A stretch of DNA of 64,000 nucleotides from Manihot esculenta (Eukaryota > Streptophyta > Magnoliopsida > Malpighiales > Euphorbiaceae): assembly GCF_001659605.2 (NCBI RefSeq), contig NC_035170.2:2356001-2420000 (forward strand). The letters are read 5' to 3'. Position numbers and translations under genes: made by a program. The first letter of the stretch is position 1. Each line of letters opens with the position of its first letter. Shown in pieces: positions 45,226-56,155 of the stretch. The notes under the pieces are model-generated. The model did not search any database. It saw nothing but the letters and a program-made list of their open reading frames with translations, and had not been told where the DNA came from.

Positions 45226-47463
45226 TGTAATACCCGGCTAGAGTCCGGCATCGGAATTTCTGTAGTCCGGTGGAATCTCGGGTGTCGGAATTCTCTAGAA
45301 GGGTAATACATATGTTTTAAGTATGCTTTTAAAGAGTTTTAAGTATGTTTTTAAAGGGATTTTAAGGTTTAAAAAGGGTTAGAGAAGTAAGTTTTTGAAG
45401 GAAAAGCAACAAAGGAGAAATGCAAAGGTTCGGCCGCCGAAGGTCACTTTCGGCCGCCGAACATTGCATGGTTTCGGCTTCACGTTCGGCTGCCGAAGGT
45501 GGTCTGGCCAGCCGCCTATAAAAGGCCCAAGGGCCGGTGAGAGGAGGGTATTTCTCCTCCACCAGCAGCCAAAGGTGAGCAAAAACCCTTCCCACGTTGA
45601 CTTTGATGTTTTCCATGATTTTTCACCAAATCTTCCAAGGTTTTAAGAGTTTTGGGATGTTTTGAAGGTTTTTAGCAAAAAGAGCAAAGTTTGGAAGCTT
45701 GGAGCGTTGGGAGAGATTTTCTTCATAACTCCACGTTAGGATCCTCCAACCTTGAGTTCTTCAAGAGGTAAGGGATAGATCCTAAGCTTCTAACATGTTT
45801 TTTAAAGGTTTTATGGAAGTTTATGGGGTAGTATGCATGATTAGGTTTATAGGAGGTTTTTGATGATCTATGTGTTAAGTATGTTTTAAGTGTTGTTTGA
45901 TGTGTTTGTTGGGGTTATAGGCTAGTTTTAGACCCCTTTGTGCATATATATGTGTATATGCTAGTTGGGAGTAGTTGATATGCATGTTGAGAAGAGTTGG
46001 AGGAAAGTTTGCATGAAGCAGAGCAGGTTTCTGCCTTCGGGAGAAACCAGGTTCGGCCGCCGAAGAGGGGTTCGGCCGCCGAATGTGCTTAGGAGGTGGT
46101 TTCGGCTGCCTAAGCTTGCCTCCGAAAAATGAGACTTTCGTCTCTGGAGGGAAGGTTCGGCCGCCGAAGGTTGAGTTTCGTCTCTGGACGAGACTTTCGG
46201 ATGTCGAATGTGCACCCGAAGGAGTGTAATAGGACTTTCGGCCGCCGAAGGTAGAGGTTCGGCCGTCGAAAGTAGGTGAGTTTCGTCTCTGGAGGGGAGT
46301 TTCGGTCGCCGAACCTGCCGCCGAAAGTGCCCTGTCCAGCCTTCTTTTGCATGTTTTATGTGAGTGTTTTAGGAGGTTTTAGAGGGGCTTTGGGGAGTCC
46401 TTAAGAGTTGTTTATGAGTTAGGTTGGTCACTCATCTGAGTCCTATTGTGTAGGAACGGACCAGAGAAACCAGGGAGATCAGCAGTAAGCACTGCTATAG
46501 AACCTGCAAAGTCAGTTTAAAGTCAGCCAGAGGTGAGTGGGACTAACTATGCATGTTTTTAAATTGGTGTTTAAAGACAATAATAGCATGAACATGAGAC
46601 ACGCATCATGAATGCCATGAAATATTAGGTTGTTTGCATTAGAGTTCACGAAGATGACGCATTGCATTGATATGATTGATGATGTGGATGGACATTAGGA
46701 TGATTCATTAGCCCTCTGATTTTGGTATACGAAGTCCTGTGGTGCCCATAATAGGGCCGGGCAATAGCTCTGAGTCACGAAGTCCTGTGGTGCTCTTTTT
46801 AGGGCCGGGCATTTGTACGAAGTCCTGTGGTGCTCTCTTTAGGGCCGGGCATAGAGCTAAGGGATTTTTGAATCAGTCCATCCGTGATGTGAAATGTTTG
46901 TGCTTTGATGCATTCATGATGGCATATGTTTTTATAAATGTTTTTATAGTTTCCGCTCACTGGGCTATAGAAGCTCATCCCTCTCCCTTAACCCCAGTTT
47001 TGCAGGTTCAAAGGACAGAGAGAGAAAACATAAGAGTTCAAGAAGAGTACATAGAGTGTTGTAATAGTTAGTATGGACATGTAAATGTAAAGAGACAGTG
47101 TGATGTATAGTGGATAGATGGTGCTTGATGTATAAGAATTGGTATTCCCTTGTGTATATACATGATCATTTTATATAAATGTTTTATAGTTATGTATGAA
47201 AAACCGGGCTTGACATAGTATGAGTTTGAGCTGCCTTGAGCAAAAGTGAGAGCTCTGGCAGATATGTTATAGTACAGAGATAGAGTATGCACAGGTCAAG
47301 CCTTGGCAGAAAGAAAAGTTTTAATTTTTTTACAGAGAATGTATGATCATGTATGGGATTTCACAGGTACACAGAGTTCACAGTAGGCTTACTACGGGTC
47401 CCGGCGGCCTTAAGCCGATCTGGATCCTAGTGCCGGTAGCAGTTCGGTTTCCGGGCTGTTACA
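45226..47463 (+). repeat. RT-C 3' LTR
   Basis: 2238 bp, close copy of the 5' LTR. Several of the differences fall in the GC palindromes as C-to-T changes (for example GGCCGTCGAA near 46261). Confidence 0.93.
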
Positions 47464-47515
47464 GTTATTTTATATATTATTTTAATAATAAAAAAATAAA
47501 AAATTATTATTTTAA

Positions 47516-48265
47516 TTTGCATTAAAAAGACAAGTAATGACTTTGAGAATTTTGAGTGATATCATTAGTTAAATGGTTGCGGAAAAAATGTCACAGAAGT
47601 TATGCGTATAGAATGGTATAAAAGATGGAGAAGAATAGAGTTTGAGTCATCCTTTGATAATAGAAATTAGGGCTGTACAATCGGTCGGTTCGGTTCTGAA
47701 TTAAATCGAACTGAAAAAATTGAAAATTGAAAATTGAATTGTAAAAATATTAAAAATCGAAAAAATCGATTATAAAAATAAAACTGAATCAAATCGAACC
47801 GATAAAATTCGGTTCGGTTCGATTCGATTCAAAACGAAATTTGTAATTTTTTTTAATTTTCTGCTTTTAATTTCAGTAAAATTATTTAATAAATATTTCT
47901 CATAAATTTACTAATAAATATTATCTCAATACATAATAATAATACTTAAAAAATCCATAAAAATTCATGCAAAATTTAAAAATACATATAAAATCAGTAT
48001 TTTATATAATAAAATTATATATAAAATCGGTTTTTCGATTATTTAACACGTTTAAACCGAATCGAACCGAAAATCAAATAAATTAAAAAATACTAATCAA
48101 ACCGAACTGAATATTCTAATTAACCGAACTATTAAACTGAAATTAATAAATTCGATTCGATTTTTCGATTCAAACCGATTTATGCTCTCCCTACTAGAAA
48201 TTGACAGAAATGTTTAATAATCAACGTACAATAAGTCAAAAACGTGTTTGATTTTATATGCACCT
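47516..48265 (+). other. Ghost RLP locus: type II 5' flank
   Basis: Matches 21383-21600 and, in part, the RLP2 flank, including TGACAGAAATG-like and CAACGTACAATAAGTCAAAA blocks. The MITE 47668-48193 interrupts it. At about 48265 it passes directly into RLP 3'-flank sequence with no RLP coding region between. Confidence 0.75.
47668..48193. mobile_element. hAT-like MITE in ghost RLP flank
   Basis: 526 bp. Ends TAGGGCTGTACAATCGGTCG and TTTATGCTCTCCCTA; flanks ATAGAAAT (47660-47667) and CTAGAAAT (48194-48201) form an 8-bp duplication with one mismatch. Related in style to the RLP-flank MITEs, but at a different site. Confidence 0.7.
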
Positions 48266-48520
48266 AATATGTATACAAAATTGATTATTATTATTTTTCT
48301 TTCTTTTTTTTTAAATATTGTCTTTTTAATATGTATACAAAATTAAAATGAGCAAAAATTATAAAACTGATAGAGTATTATTATTTTTTTTTTACTGATC
48401 TCCGATCACATTCAATTAATTAATTGATTTTTTTTAAAAAAAATTAAACTCTCTTTTATGTTAGCATGGTACACTAGAAATTATTCATCGGCACTATTTA
48501 AACTTTTACATATATATAAT
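48266..48520 (+). other. Ghost RLP locus: 3' flank, proximal part
   Basis: Resembles the RLP 3' flanks near 16140-16190 and 31100-31200 (TTCTTTT-rich stretch, AAATATTGTCTTTTTAATATG, then ATTATTCATCG.CACTATTTA). RT-D interrupts it; the remainder continues at 60869. Confidence 0.75.
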
Positions 48521-50028
48521 TGATCAAGCATAATTTAGCCACATTTTTATCATAATTATTATTGCTTATTTACACAATTTTTAGTTTAATTTATGGTTTT
48601 TATCTTGTTTTTACAGAAAAGGAAGAAATTGGAAAATTGAAGAAAAAGTGCAGAAAATTACAAAAGGATGATTTGCCCAGTGATTTGCCCAAAAATCTGC
48701 TCCAATCACTGCCCAGATCAAAGTTAAAGCAGAAACCCGGAGGCAACAGACAGCAGTGATTTGCCCAACGATTTGCCCAAGAAACTCGAAGATCACTGGT
48801 CAAATCACTCGCAGAGACACAGAGGACTGACTCACAGAGAAGCGATCAGGTCAGTGATTTGCCCAATCACTTGAAGAAAACTGGTCAAAGCACCGGGCAA
48901 ATCACTGTGACAGCAGAAAATTACAAAGAGCGGGAAAATTGGCAGCAAACAGAAATCCGAATTTTTAGAAGTCCAAATCCAATCCAATCACTTCCAACAC
49001 AAATCCAAGAGCCACGAAAGAGCTTCTCATCCAAGGAAATCCACTTGCAATTAAATTCAACATCAAAAGAGGAGTCCAACACCAAACCAAAAAGGGATTT
49101 CAAAACCCTAGATGAGAGAATTCTTCAGCTATAAAAGGAGGACTTCCAAACCAGCAAATCATCTTCTGATCAGCAACTCAACTCGCCAGCAACTCTCCAG
49201 CATCTTCACTTTTCTTTTCTTTTCATCCTTTTGTGTATTTAGTCCACCATGAGTGGCTAAACTCTTTCTTTTCTAGTTGAAGTTGGTGAATTTCAGATTT
49301 TGTGATGAATTGGGAGATTTAAATCTCCATTGTTAAACTTCTATTTATTTCCAATATTTATGCAATTTGATCTTTCTATAATTGTTGCTTTACTTTTAGA
49401 ATCAATAAGGGCCCATTGCTTTTAATTACTTGAGTAACAATTGTTTAAATAATTTAGGTCCGTAATTGCTTAGAATATTTAAACTCACATTTAATCAAGT
49501 TGCATGATCTAAACTTGACCACGCGGTTGGCAAGGTTAGAATTAGGTTTCTCTAAGTCTTAATGCAGTTAACAGTTGTTCGATGCCAAAGGCCCCAAGGA
49601 CGTTCCTTGGCAACTTGTTAACTAGTGTTTGATTAGCGAACGTTTCCTAATCAAACTAGAACTAAGGAGGAATTTGGATTGTGAGAAGCGTCTTCCACAT
49701 CCAAAACTAATTTATTGGAATAAATAGGAGTGTTAAAGAATCAATGATCAATTCTAAACAAATCTGAAATAAGATCCATACTTCAACTAGAAGCTTTTCT
49801 CTTATTGAAATTTCTCATCTATTTTATTGCTTTCTTTTGCCATTTAATTCACTATCATCAAAACAAAACCCCCCTCTTTTATTTACTTGTTATTTACTTT
49901 ACCTAGTCATTATTAGGAAAATCTTTGGTGTCAATTCCCTGTGGTTCGACCCTATTGCCACTATCTACAAATTTATTTTGTTGGTTGATAATAGGTTTAT
50001 TTTTGACGGCTTCGACAACCGCCTATCA
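48521..50028 (+). repeat. RT-D 5' LTR
   Basis: 1508 bp, TGATCAAGC...CGCCTATCA. GATTTGCCC-type repeats at about 48668-48905; TATA box at 49129-49138. Confidence 0.93.
49129..49138 (+). promoter_or_regulatory. TATA box in RT-D LTR
   Basis: CTATAAAAGG, repeated at 59969-59978; about 200 bp downstream of the palindromic repeat cluster. Confidence 0.6.
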
Positions 50029-50033
50029 AAAAT

Positions 50034-50051
50034 TGGCGCCGTTGCCGGGGA
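50034..50051 (+). other. RT-D primer binding site (tRNA-Asp)
   Basis: TGGCGCCGTTGCCGGGGA, complementary over 18 bases to the 3' end of plant tRNA-Asp(GUC) as remembered. Confidence 0.88.
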
Positions 50052-50080
50052 GTTGATAAAAACTAACGTATTTTCCCTTT

Positions 50081-51649
50081 ATGACCAGGTCTGGCCGTAA
50101 AGACACCCTTCTTTACGACCCTGAGATTGAAAAGACTGCCAAGAGCTTAAGGAAGCAAGCAAATTTGAGGAACCAAGCCTCAAAACCATCTTCATCAACA
50201 ACTCCATCTCACAGACCACCTACTGCCCCTGCTGAAGAAATTTCTGCACCAGCAGAAACTTCCATCACCGCACCAGCTACCATTGAAGTTGCACCAGAAA
50301 CTGAACTTCTGGTTATGGCAGAAAATCCAGCTATGGCAGCACCACCTGCTGCACCTGTAGAAGCTGAAAACCAAGCTAGAAACTTGCTTATCCAAGTACC
50401 TCAGCAACGGGAAAGAACTCTCGGAGAGCTAGATGAACCAGAAGGAGACCAAGCACCCTTATGCATTGAGTATCCCCCATTGACAGCACCTTTTGAGCTA
50501 AAGACAGGTCTGATCCATCTCCTTCCCAAATTCAGAGGCTTAGAAAATGAAGATCCTCACAAGCATTTGAAGGCATTCCATGTGGTGTGTTCCACCTTGA
50601 GACCCCAAGGTATTCCAGAAGAGGATATCAAACTTAGAGCCTTCCCTTTTTCCCTTGACGACTATGCCAAGGAATGGCTATTTTACTTGCCACCCGGATC
50701 CATCACATCATGGACTGACATGGTGAGAACATTCTTGAGAAAATTCTTCCCAACCTCAAAAGCCATAGGCATCCGTCGAGAAATAAGTGGCATAAGGCAA
50801 AAGCACTCGGAAGACTTGTATGAATACTGGGAAAGGTTCAAAAGGCTGTGCACAAGCTGCCCTCAACATGATATTTCTGACAAATCTCTCATTCATTACT
50901 TCTATGGAGGTTTGCTACCCTCAGAAAGAAAATTTATTGACACAGCCTGTGGAGGATCAATTGAGAAAAAATCAGCTCGAGAGATGAGAGACTTAATTTC
51001 CACCATGGCTGCAGCTTCTCAGCAATTTGGAGATCAAGAGCAGCCATCAAGAAGAGTGAATGAGGTGAGTACATCTGATTTAGCATCCCAAATTTCTAAT
51101 CTCACCAATGCTGTCCATAGCCTTGTTGTGGGTCAAACCCAACAAGTTCAGCAAATTCAGCAACCCAAGCCATGTGGAATATGTGCCAACAACCACCCTA
51201 CTGATCTATGTCCTTCCCTTCAAGAGGAGGACCAGCAAGTCAATGCTATTGGAGGCCTCAATGGGCAAAGAAGGTATGATCCCTATTCTAATACTTATAA
51301 TCCAGGTTGGAGGGACCATCCAAATTTCAGTTATGCAAAGGGACAACAATATCCAAGTTACCAGCAAAGGAACCAAGCTCAAGCTGCACCTCAGAATTCT
51401 AATGCATCTCTTGAAGAGATTGTGAAAAATTTGGCAAATTCTGTGCAGAATCTTGAGAAACAAATGGGGCAAATGGCTTCATCCTTGAACAAAATTGAAT
51501 CACAAGGAAAGCTACCTTCCCAAACTGAGATAAATCCAAGGCAAAATGCTAGTGCCATCACATTGAGGAGTGGAAAGGAGTTGCAAGACAATAGGGCTGA
51601 AAAATTGCAAAAACAGGCCATGGAAGAAATTCTGCCAGAAAGTCAGTGA
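50081..51649 (+). CDS. RT-D gag protein
   Basis: 522 residues from the first ATG after the primer site (MTRSGRKDTLLYDPEIE). A Pro/Ala/Glu-rich linker occupies about residues 45-110. The capsid-like retrotransposon gag domain is about residues 144-295 (LPKFRGLENEDPHKHLKAF, AKEWLFYLPPGSITSW, FLRKFFPTSKA). A zinc-knuckle-like CGICANNHPTDLC stands at about 365-377, then NPGWRDHPNFSY and the conserved stretch ASAITLRSGKEL. The frame ends at PESQ and TGA. Compared with RT-B, eight bases are missing at about 51644, which puts protease-pol in another frame; in related elements gag and pol are usually one frame. It forms the particle shell by family analogy. Confidence 0.85.
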   Translation: MTRSGRKDTLLYDPEIEKTAKSLRKQANLRNQASKPSSSTTPSHRPPTAPAEEISAPAETSITAPATIEVAPETELLVMAENPAMAAPPAAPVEAENQARNLLIQVPQQRERTLGELDEPEGDQAPLCIEYPPLTAPFELKTGLIHLLPKFRGLENEDPHKHLKAFHVVCSTLRPQGIPEEDIKLRAFPFSLDDYAKEWLFYLPPGSITSWTDMVRTFLRKFFPTSKAIGIRREISGIRQKHSEDLYEYWERFKRLCTSCPQHDISDKSLIHYFYGGLLPSERKFIDTACGGSIEKKSAREMRDLISTMAAASQQFGDQEQPSRRVNEVSTSDLASQISNLTNAVHSLVVGQTQQVQQIQQPKPCGICANNHPTDLCPSLQEEDQQVNAIGGLNGQRRYDPYSNTYNPGWRDHPNFSYAKGQQYPSYQQRNQAQAAPQNSNASLEEIVKNLANSVQNLEKQMGQMASSLNKIESQGKLPSQTEINPRQNASAITLRSGKELQDNRAEKLQKQAMEEILPESQ

Positions 51650-54600
51650 TTTGCCCAGTGCCCCAGTAGAAACTGACCCGATCGCTGGGCAAACTAAGCT
51701 GTCCAGCAGTGATTTGCCCAATTCTCCAGAGAAGGCAGAAGGTGATCTGCTCAAATCAACAGACCAGACAGAATCCAGTCAAAGGCAAAAACAGCAACCT
51801 ATGGAGAAATTCAAGATACCACCTCCCTTCCCCAAAAGATTTGCAAGATCTCAAAAAGAAAAAGAGGAAAAAGAGATATTGGAGACACTTCGCAAGGTAG
51901 AAATCAACATTCCCTTACTTGATGCTGTGAAGCAAATTCCAAGGTATGCCAAATTTCTCAAAGAGCTATGCACCAACCGAAGGAAACTTGCTGAACGTGA
52001 AAAGGTAAGTGTGGGGGAGTGTGTTTCAGCTGTCATCCAAAGGAAACTACCAGTCAAATGCAAGGATAGAGGAATGTTTGCAGTCTCATGCAAAATAGGC
52101 AATGTGGGAATAAAGAAGGCCATGTGTGACCTTGGAGCTTCAATCAATGTCATGCCTCTGTCTATTTTTAACTTGTTGAATGCAGGTACACTCAAGGGCA
52201 CCAGCATTGTGATCCAATTAGCTGACCGATCCATTGTCTATCCCAAAGGAGTGCTAGAAGATGTGTTGGTGCAAGTGGACCAATTAGTCTTTCCAGCAGA
52301 TTTCTATGTTATTGACATGGAGGAAGACAAGAGCAACACCACCTCTGACATCTTACTTGGGAGACCATTCTTGAGCACAGCAAGAACAAAAATTGATGTG
52401 CATGATGGCACATTGACAATGGAGTTTGAAGGGGAAGTTATCAAATTTAATGTTTATGATGTCATGAAATTCCCCAATGATGTTTCTCCTGTTTATGGCC
52501 TTGATATTATTGATAATTTAAGTCAAGAAGTTTTTGATTTTGATCAAGAAAACTCACTTTATGAAGGTCTTTACAGGGGAGAAGGAGTGGACAGCAACAT
52601 CTCTGAAACAGACAAAACAGCAGACTGCTGTAACTTGCTGGATGTGGGCGATTTGCCCAGTGATTTGCCCAGAACACCAGAAAATCTGCTCAGATCACAG
52701 CTCAAATCAGACAGTATGCAGACTGAAAACCAGCAGACAGAGAATGCACCAGATCTGAAACCCCTGCCTAACCACCTCAAATATGCCTACTTGGGAGCTG
52801 GAAATACACTTCCAGTAATCATCTCCAACCAGCTTAACCAAGAAGAAGAGGAAAAGCTCCTAGATGTGTTGAGGAAACACAAGAAGGCAATTGGGTGGAC
52901 ATTGGAGGACATAAAGGGTATCTCACCATCAACATGCATGCATAGGATTCTCATGGAGGATGAATGCAAACCTGTTTGTGAGGCACAAAAAAGGCTGAAT
53001 CCACCTATGATGGAGGTTGTAAAGAAAGAGATTGTGAAGCTCCTAGACATTGGGGTAATCTACCCCATTTCTGACAGTAAATGGGTGAGTCCCATCCATG
53101 TGGTACCAAAGAAGACCGGGATTACCATTGTCCCTAATTCTGAAGGAGAGCTAGTGCCTACCCGTGTTCAAAATGGGTGGAGAGTTTGCATGGACTACAG
53201 GAAGCTCAACACAGCCACAAGGAAGGACCACTTTCCCTTGCCCTTCATGGACCAAATGCTTGAGAGACTTGCTGGAAAGAGTCATTACTGCCTCCTAGAT
53301 GGATATTCGGGATTTTATCAAATCTCCGTTGCACCTGAAGACCAAGAAAAGACCACTTTCACATGCCCATTTGGCACATTCGCATTTAGGAGGATGCCCT
53401 TTGGTCTTTGCAATGCACCAGCCACTTTCCAAAGGTGCATGATGAGTATTTTTTCTGACTATGTGGAGAAGATCATTGAAGTCTTCATGGACGACTTTAC
53501 GGTGTATGGCAACTCATTCCATGAATGCCTAGCCAACTTGGAAAAGATACTTCAAAGGTGTTTGGAGACAAACTTGGTTCTCAACTATGAGAAGTGCCAC
53601 TTTATGGTCAGCCATGGCTTAATCTTAGGCCATATTGTTTCAGCAAAAGGGATTGAGGTGGACAAAGCTAAAGTTGACACCATAAAAAATCTGCCCTACC
53701 CAACCAGCATTAGGGAGATTCGATCATTCCTTGGACATGCTGGTTTTTACAGGAGGTTTATCAAAGATTTTTCTAAAATAACTCAGCCTCTTTGCAGATT
53801 GTTACAGCAGGATGTACCCTTCAACTTTGATGACAGCTGCAAATCAGCCTTTGACTTGATCAAATCACTCCTAATCTCTGCCCCAGTCATCCAGCCACCT
53901 GATTGGACCCTCCCATTTGAGATAATGTGTGATGCCAGCAACTTTGCTGTAGGTGCAGTATTGGGACAGCGTATAGGTAACTCCCCTCATGTCATTCACT
54001 ATGCCTCACGCACCCTAGATGCTGCACAATGCAATTATTCCACCACGGAAAAAGAGTTGCTGGCTGTTGTGTTTGCATTGGAGAAGTTTAGACCCTACCT
54101 ACTTGGTACAAAGGTGATTATATACTCAGATCATGCTGCACTAAGGTATTTAATCAAGAAAAAGGAGTCCAAACCTAGGCTGGTGAGATGGATATTGCTG
54201 TTACAAGAGTTTGACTTGGAGATCCGTGACAAGAAAGGCAAGGAGAACCTTGTGGCTGACCACCTCAGCAGAATTTTGACAGAGATGGAGACATGCCCCA
54301 TCAAGGAAGCCTTCCCTGATGAGCACCTCTTTGCTGTCCAAGAAGAGGAACCATGGTATGCTGATATTGTTAATTTCCTTGCCATAGGTGATTTGCCCAC
54401 TGATTTGCCCAAACACATAAGAGACAATATCAAGAAAGAAGCAAGGTATTATGTGTGGGATGAGCCTTACCTATGGAAGCATTGTGCAGACCAAGTCATA
54501 AGGAGATGCATCCCAAACCATGAGATCACATCTGTCCTAACTTTCTGCCACTCTTACAGCTGTGGAGGCCACTTTGGGCCACGCAAGACAGCCTTGAAAG

Positions 54601-55649
54601 TCCTTGAAAGTGGACTATTTTGGCCTAACTTATTTAGAGATGCTTATTTATTTTGTAGGCCATGTGCAAGATGCCAACAAACAGGAAACCTTGGCAAAAG
54701 AAGTGAAATGCCTCAAGCACCCATCATGGTGTGTGAAATCTTTGACATATGGGGCATTGACTTCATGGGACCATTCCCACCTTCCTTTGGCAACACCTAC
54801 ATACTACTTGCTGTGGATTATGTGTCCAAGTGGATTGAGGCCAAAGCAACAAGAGCTGATGATGCAAAAACAGTGTGTGATTTTGTAAAATCCCACATTT
54901 TCTCAAGATTTGGACTGCCCAAAGCCATAATCAGTGACTGAGGCACCCATTTTTGCAACAAGGTAGTAGAAACTCTCCTCAAGAAGCACCATGTCATCCA
55001 TAGAACATCTACTGCCTATCATCCTCAAACAAATGGGCTGGCTGAAGTATCAAACAGGGAGATCAAGTCCATCTTGGAGAAAACGGTCTTCCCAAATCGC
55101 AAGGACTGGAGTACACGCCTCAATGATGCATTATGGGCATATAGAACAGCATATAAGACTCCAATTGGGATGTCCCCATATAGGCTGATTTATGGGAAAG
55201 CTTGCCATTTACCTGTGGAACTTGAACACAAGGCCTATTGGGCTGTGAAGAGCTGCAATCTTGATAGAGAAGAGGCTGGGATTCACAGGAAATTACAGAT
55301 TCAAGAACTTGAAGAGATTAGGCGAGATGCATATGAAGCTTCATGGGATTACAAAGCAAGGACCAAAGCCTTCCATGACAAAAATATCTCCAGGAAACAC
55401 TTCCAGGTTGGTGATAAGGTTTTGCTTTTTGATTCAAGGTTTAAACTATTCCCTGGAAAGCTTAGGTCAAGGTGGATTGGACCATTCTTGGTTGAACATG
55501 TCTACCCACATGGAGCTGTGGACATTCGGAGCCCACAAACAAGCAAAGTTTTCAAAGTTAATGGGCATCGTTTGAAGAGATTCTATGAAGGTCTTAATGT
55601 TCATGTTGTGGAGGAGGTCCCCTTGGATCCCCCTTCCCAAGATTGCTGA
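51642..55649 (+). pseudogene. RT-D pol: protease, RT, RNase H, integrase with one stop
   Basis: One frame with a single TGA at 54939-54941. Spacer with SDLP-type repeats first, then an aspartic protease (MCDLGASINVMPLS at about 52121-52165, later DILLGRPFL). RT has VCMDYRKLNTA, LLDGYSGFYQI, the FMDD box near 53484 and GLCNAPATFQR. RNase H starts near FEIMCDASNFAVGA. Integrase has an H-H-C-C finger (CHSYSCGGHF, then CRPCARCQQTG), a first catalytic Asp in WGIDFMGP at 54759 and a second in IISD at 54936. The stop comes directly after that second Asp; the third acidic residue and the C-terminal part (55074-55649, [14 protein letters not shown]) are downstream in the same frame. Nearly complete but disabled as read. 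Confidence 0.9.
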
Positions 55650-56155
55650 GCAAAACACTGAAGTCCAGCCCAAGACAGAAAACAGGGCGCTACTGGGAGG
55701 CAGCCCAGAGGCAGTGATTTGCCCAGTGATTTGCCCACTGCTTGCCCAAATCGCCGGGCAAATCGACTGAATGTACCATAATCACAAGTGATCAGGGCAG
55801 TGATTTGCCCAGTTGCCCAGATAAAGTGACCAGATCACCGGTCCCATCGCAAAACCAAGCACATATCAGCAAAGGGCGTGAACAGTACCAGCCCAGCAAC
55901 TGCAAAGGAGGAGTAATCTGGCCAAAGTGATTTGCCCACTGCTTGCCCAAATCACTGGGCAAATCACCCTGTCAAAAATCCAGAGGGCCAGCATTAAATG
56001 ATCAGGGCAGATCACATTCCCTAATCACTTTAAGTAATTCTTTTCTTTTATTCTTTTACTTTTTACGCTAAACTACTGTTTGTAACTCTTCTTCTTCTTC
56101 TTCGAGCTTTCTCCTCTCCGACCACCACTCACCCACCGGCGAGCTCAAGACCACC
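55650..56155 (+). other. RT-D pol-ORF3 spacer with GATTTGCCC repeats
   Basis: Non-coding spacer in which CAGTGATTTGCCCA and CTTGCCCAAATC alternate (55714-55760, 55797-55815, 55926-55965). It ends in a CTTCTTCTTCTTC tract shortly before the ORF3 ATG. Confidence 0.7.

Larger units (their letters stand above)
40951..47463 (+). mobile_element. RT-C: gag-only Ty3/gypsy element with 2.2-kb LTRs
   Basis: LTRs 40951-43187 and 45226-47463 (TGTAATACCCGGC...GCTGTTACA) with perfect target copies GTTAT (40946-40950 and 47464-47468). The RLP1 flank at 17945 shows the uninterrupted site. A tRNA-iMet primer site, a gag ORF and a polypurine tract are present. Protease, RT, RNase H and integrase have been deleted. 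About two dozen LTR differences by eye suggest a fairly young insertion. The gag resembles chromovirus (Tekay/Del-like) gags. Confidence 0.93.

Noticed and set aside
50034..50051. Possible tRNA-Asp gene
   Set aside because: Only the 18-base complement of the tRNA 3' end is present, next to an LTR; it is a primer binding site.
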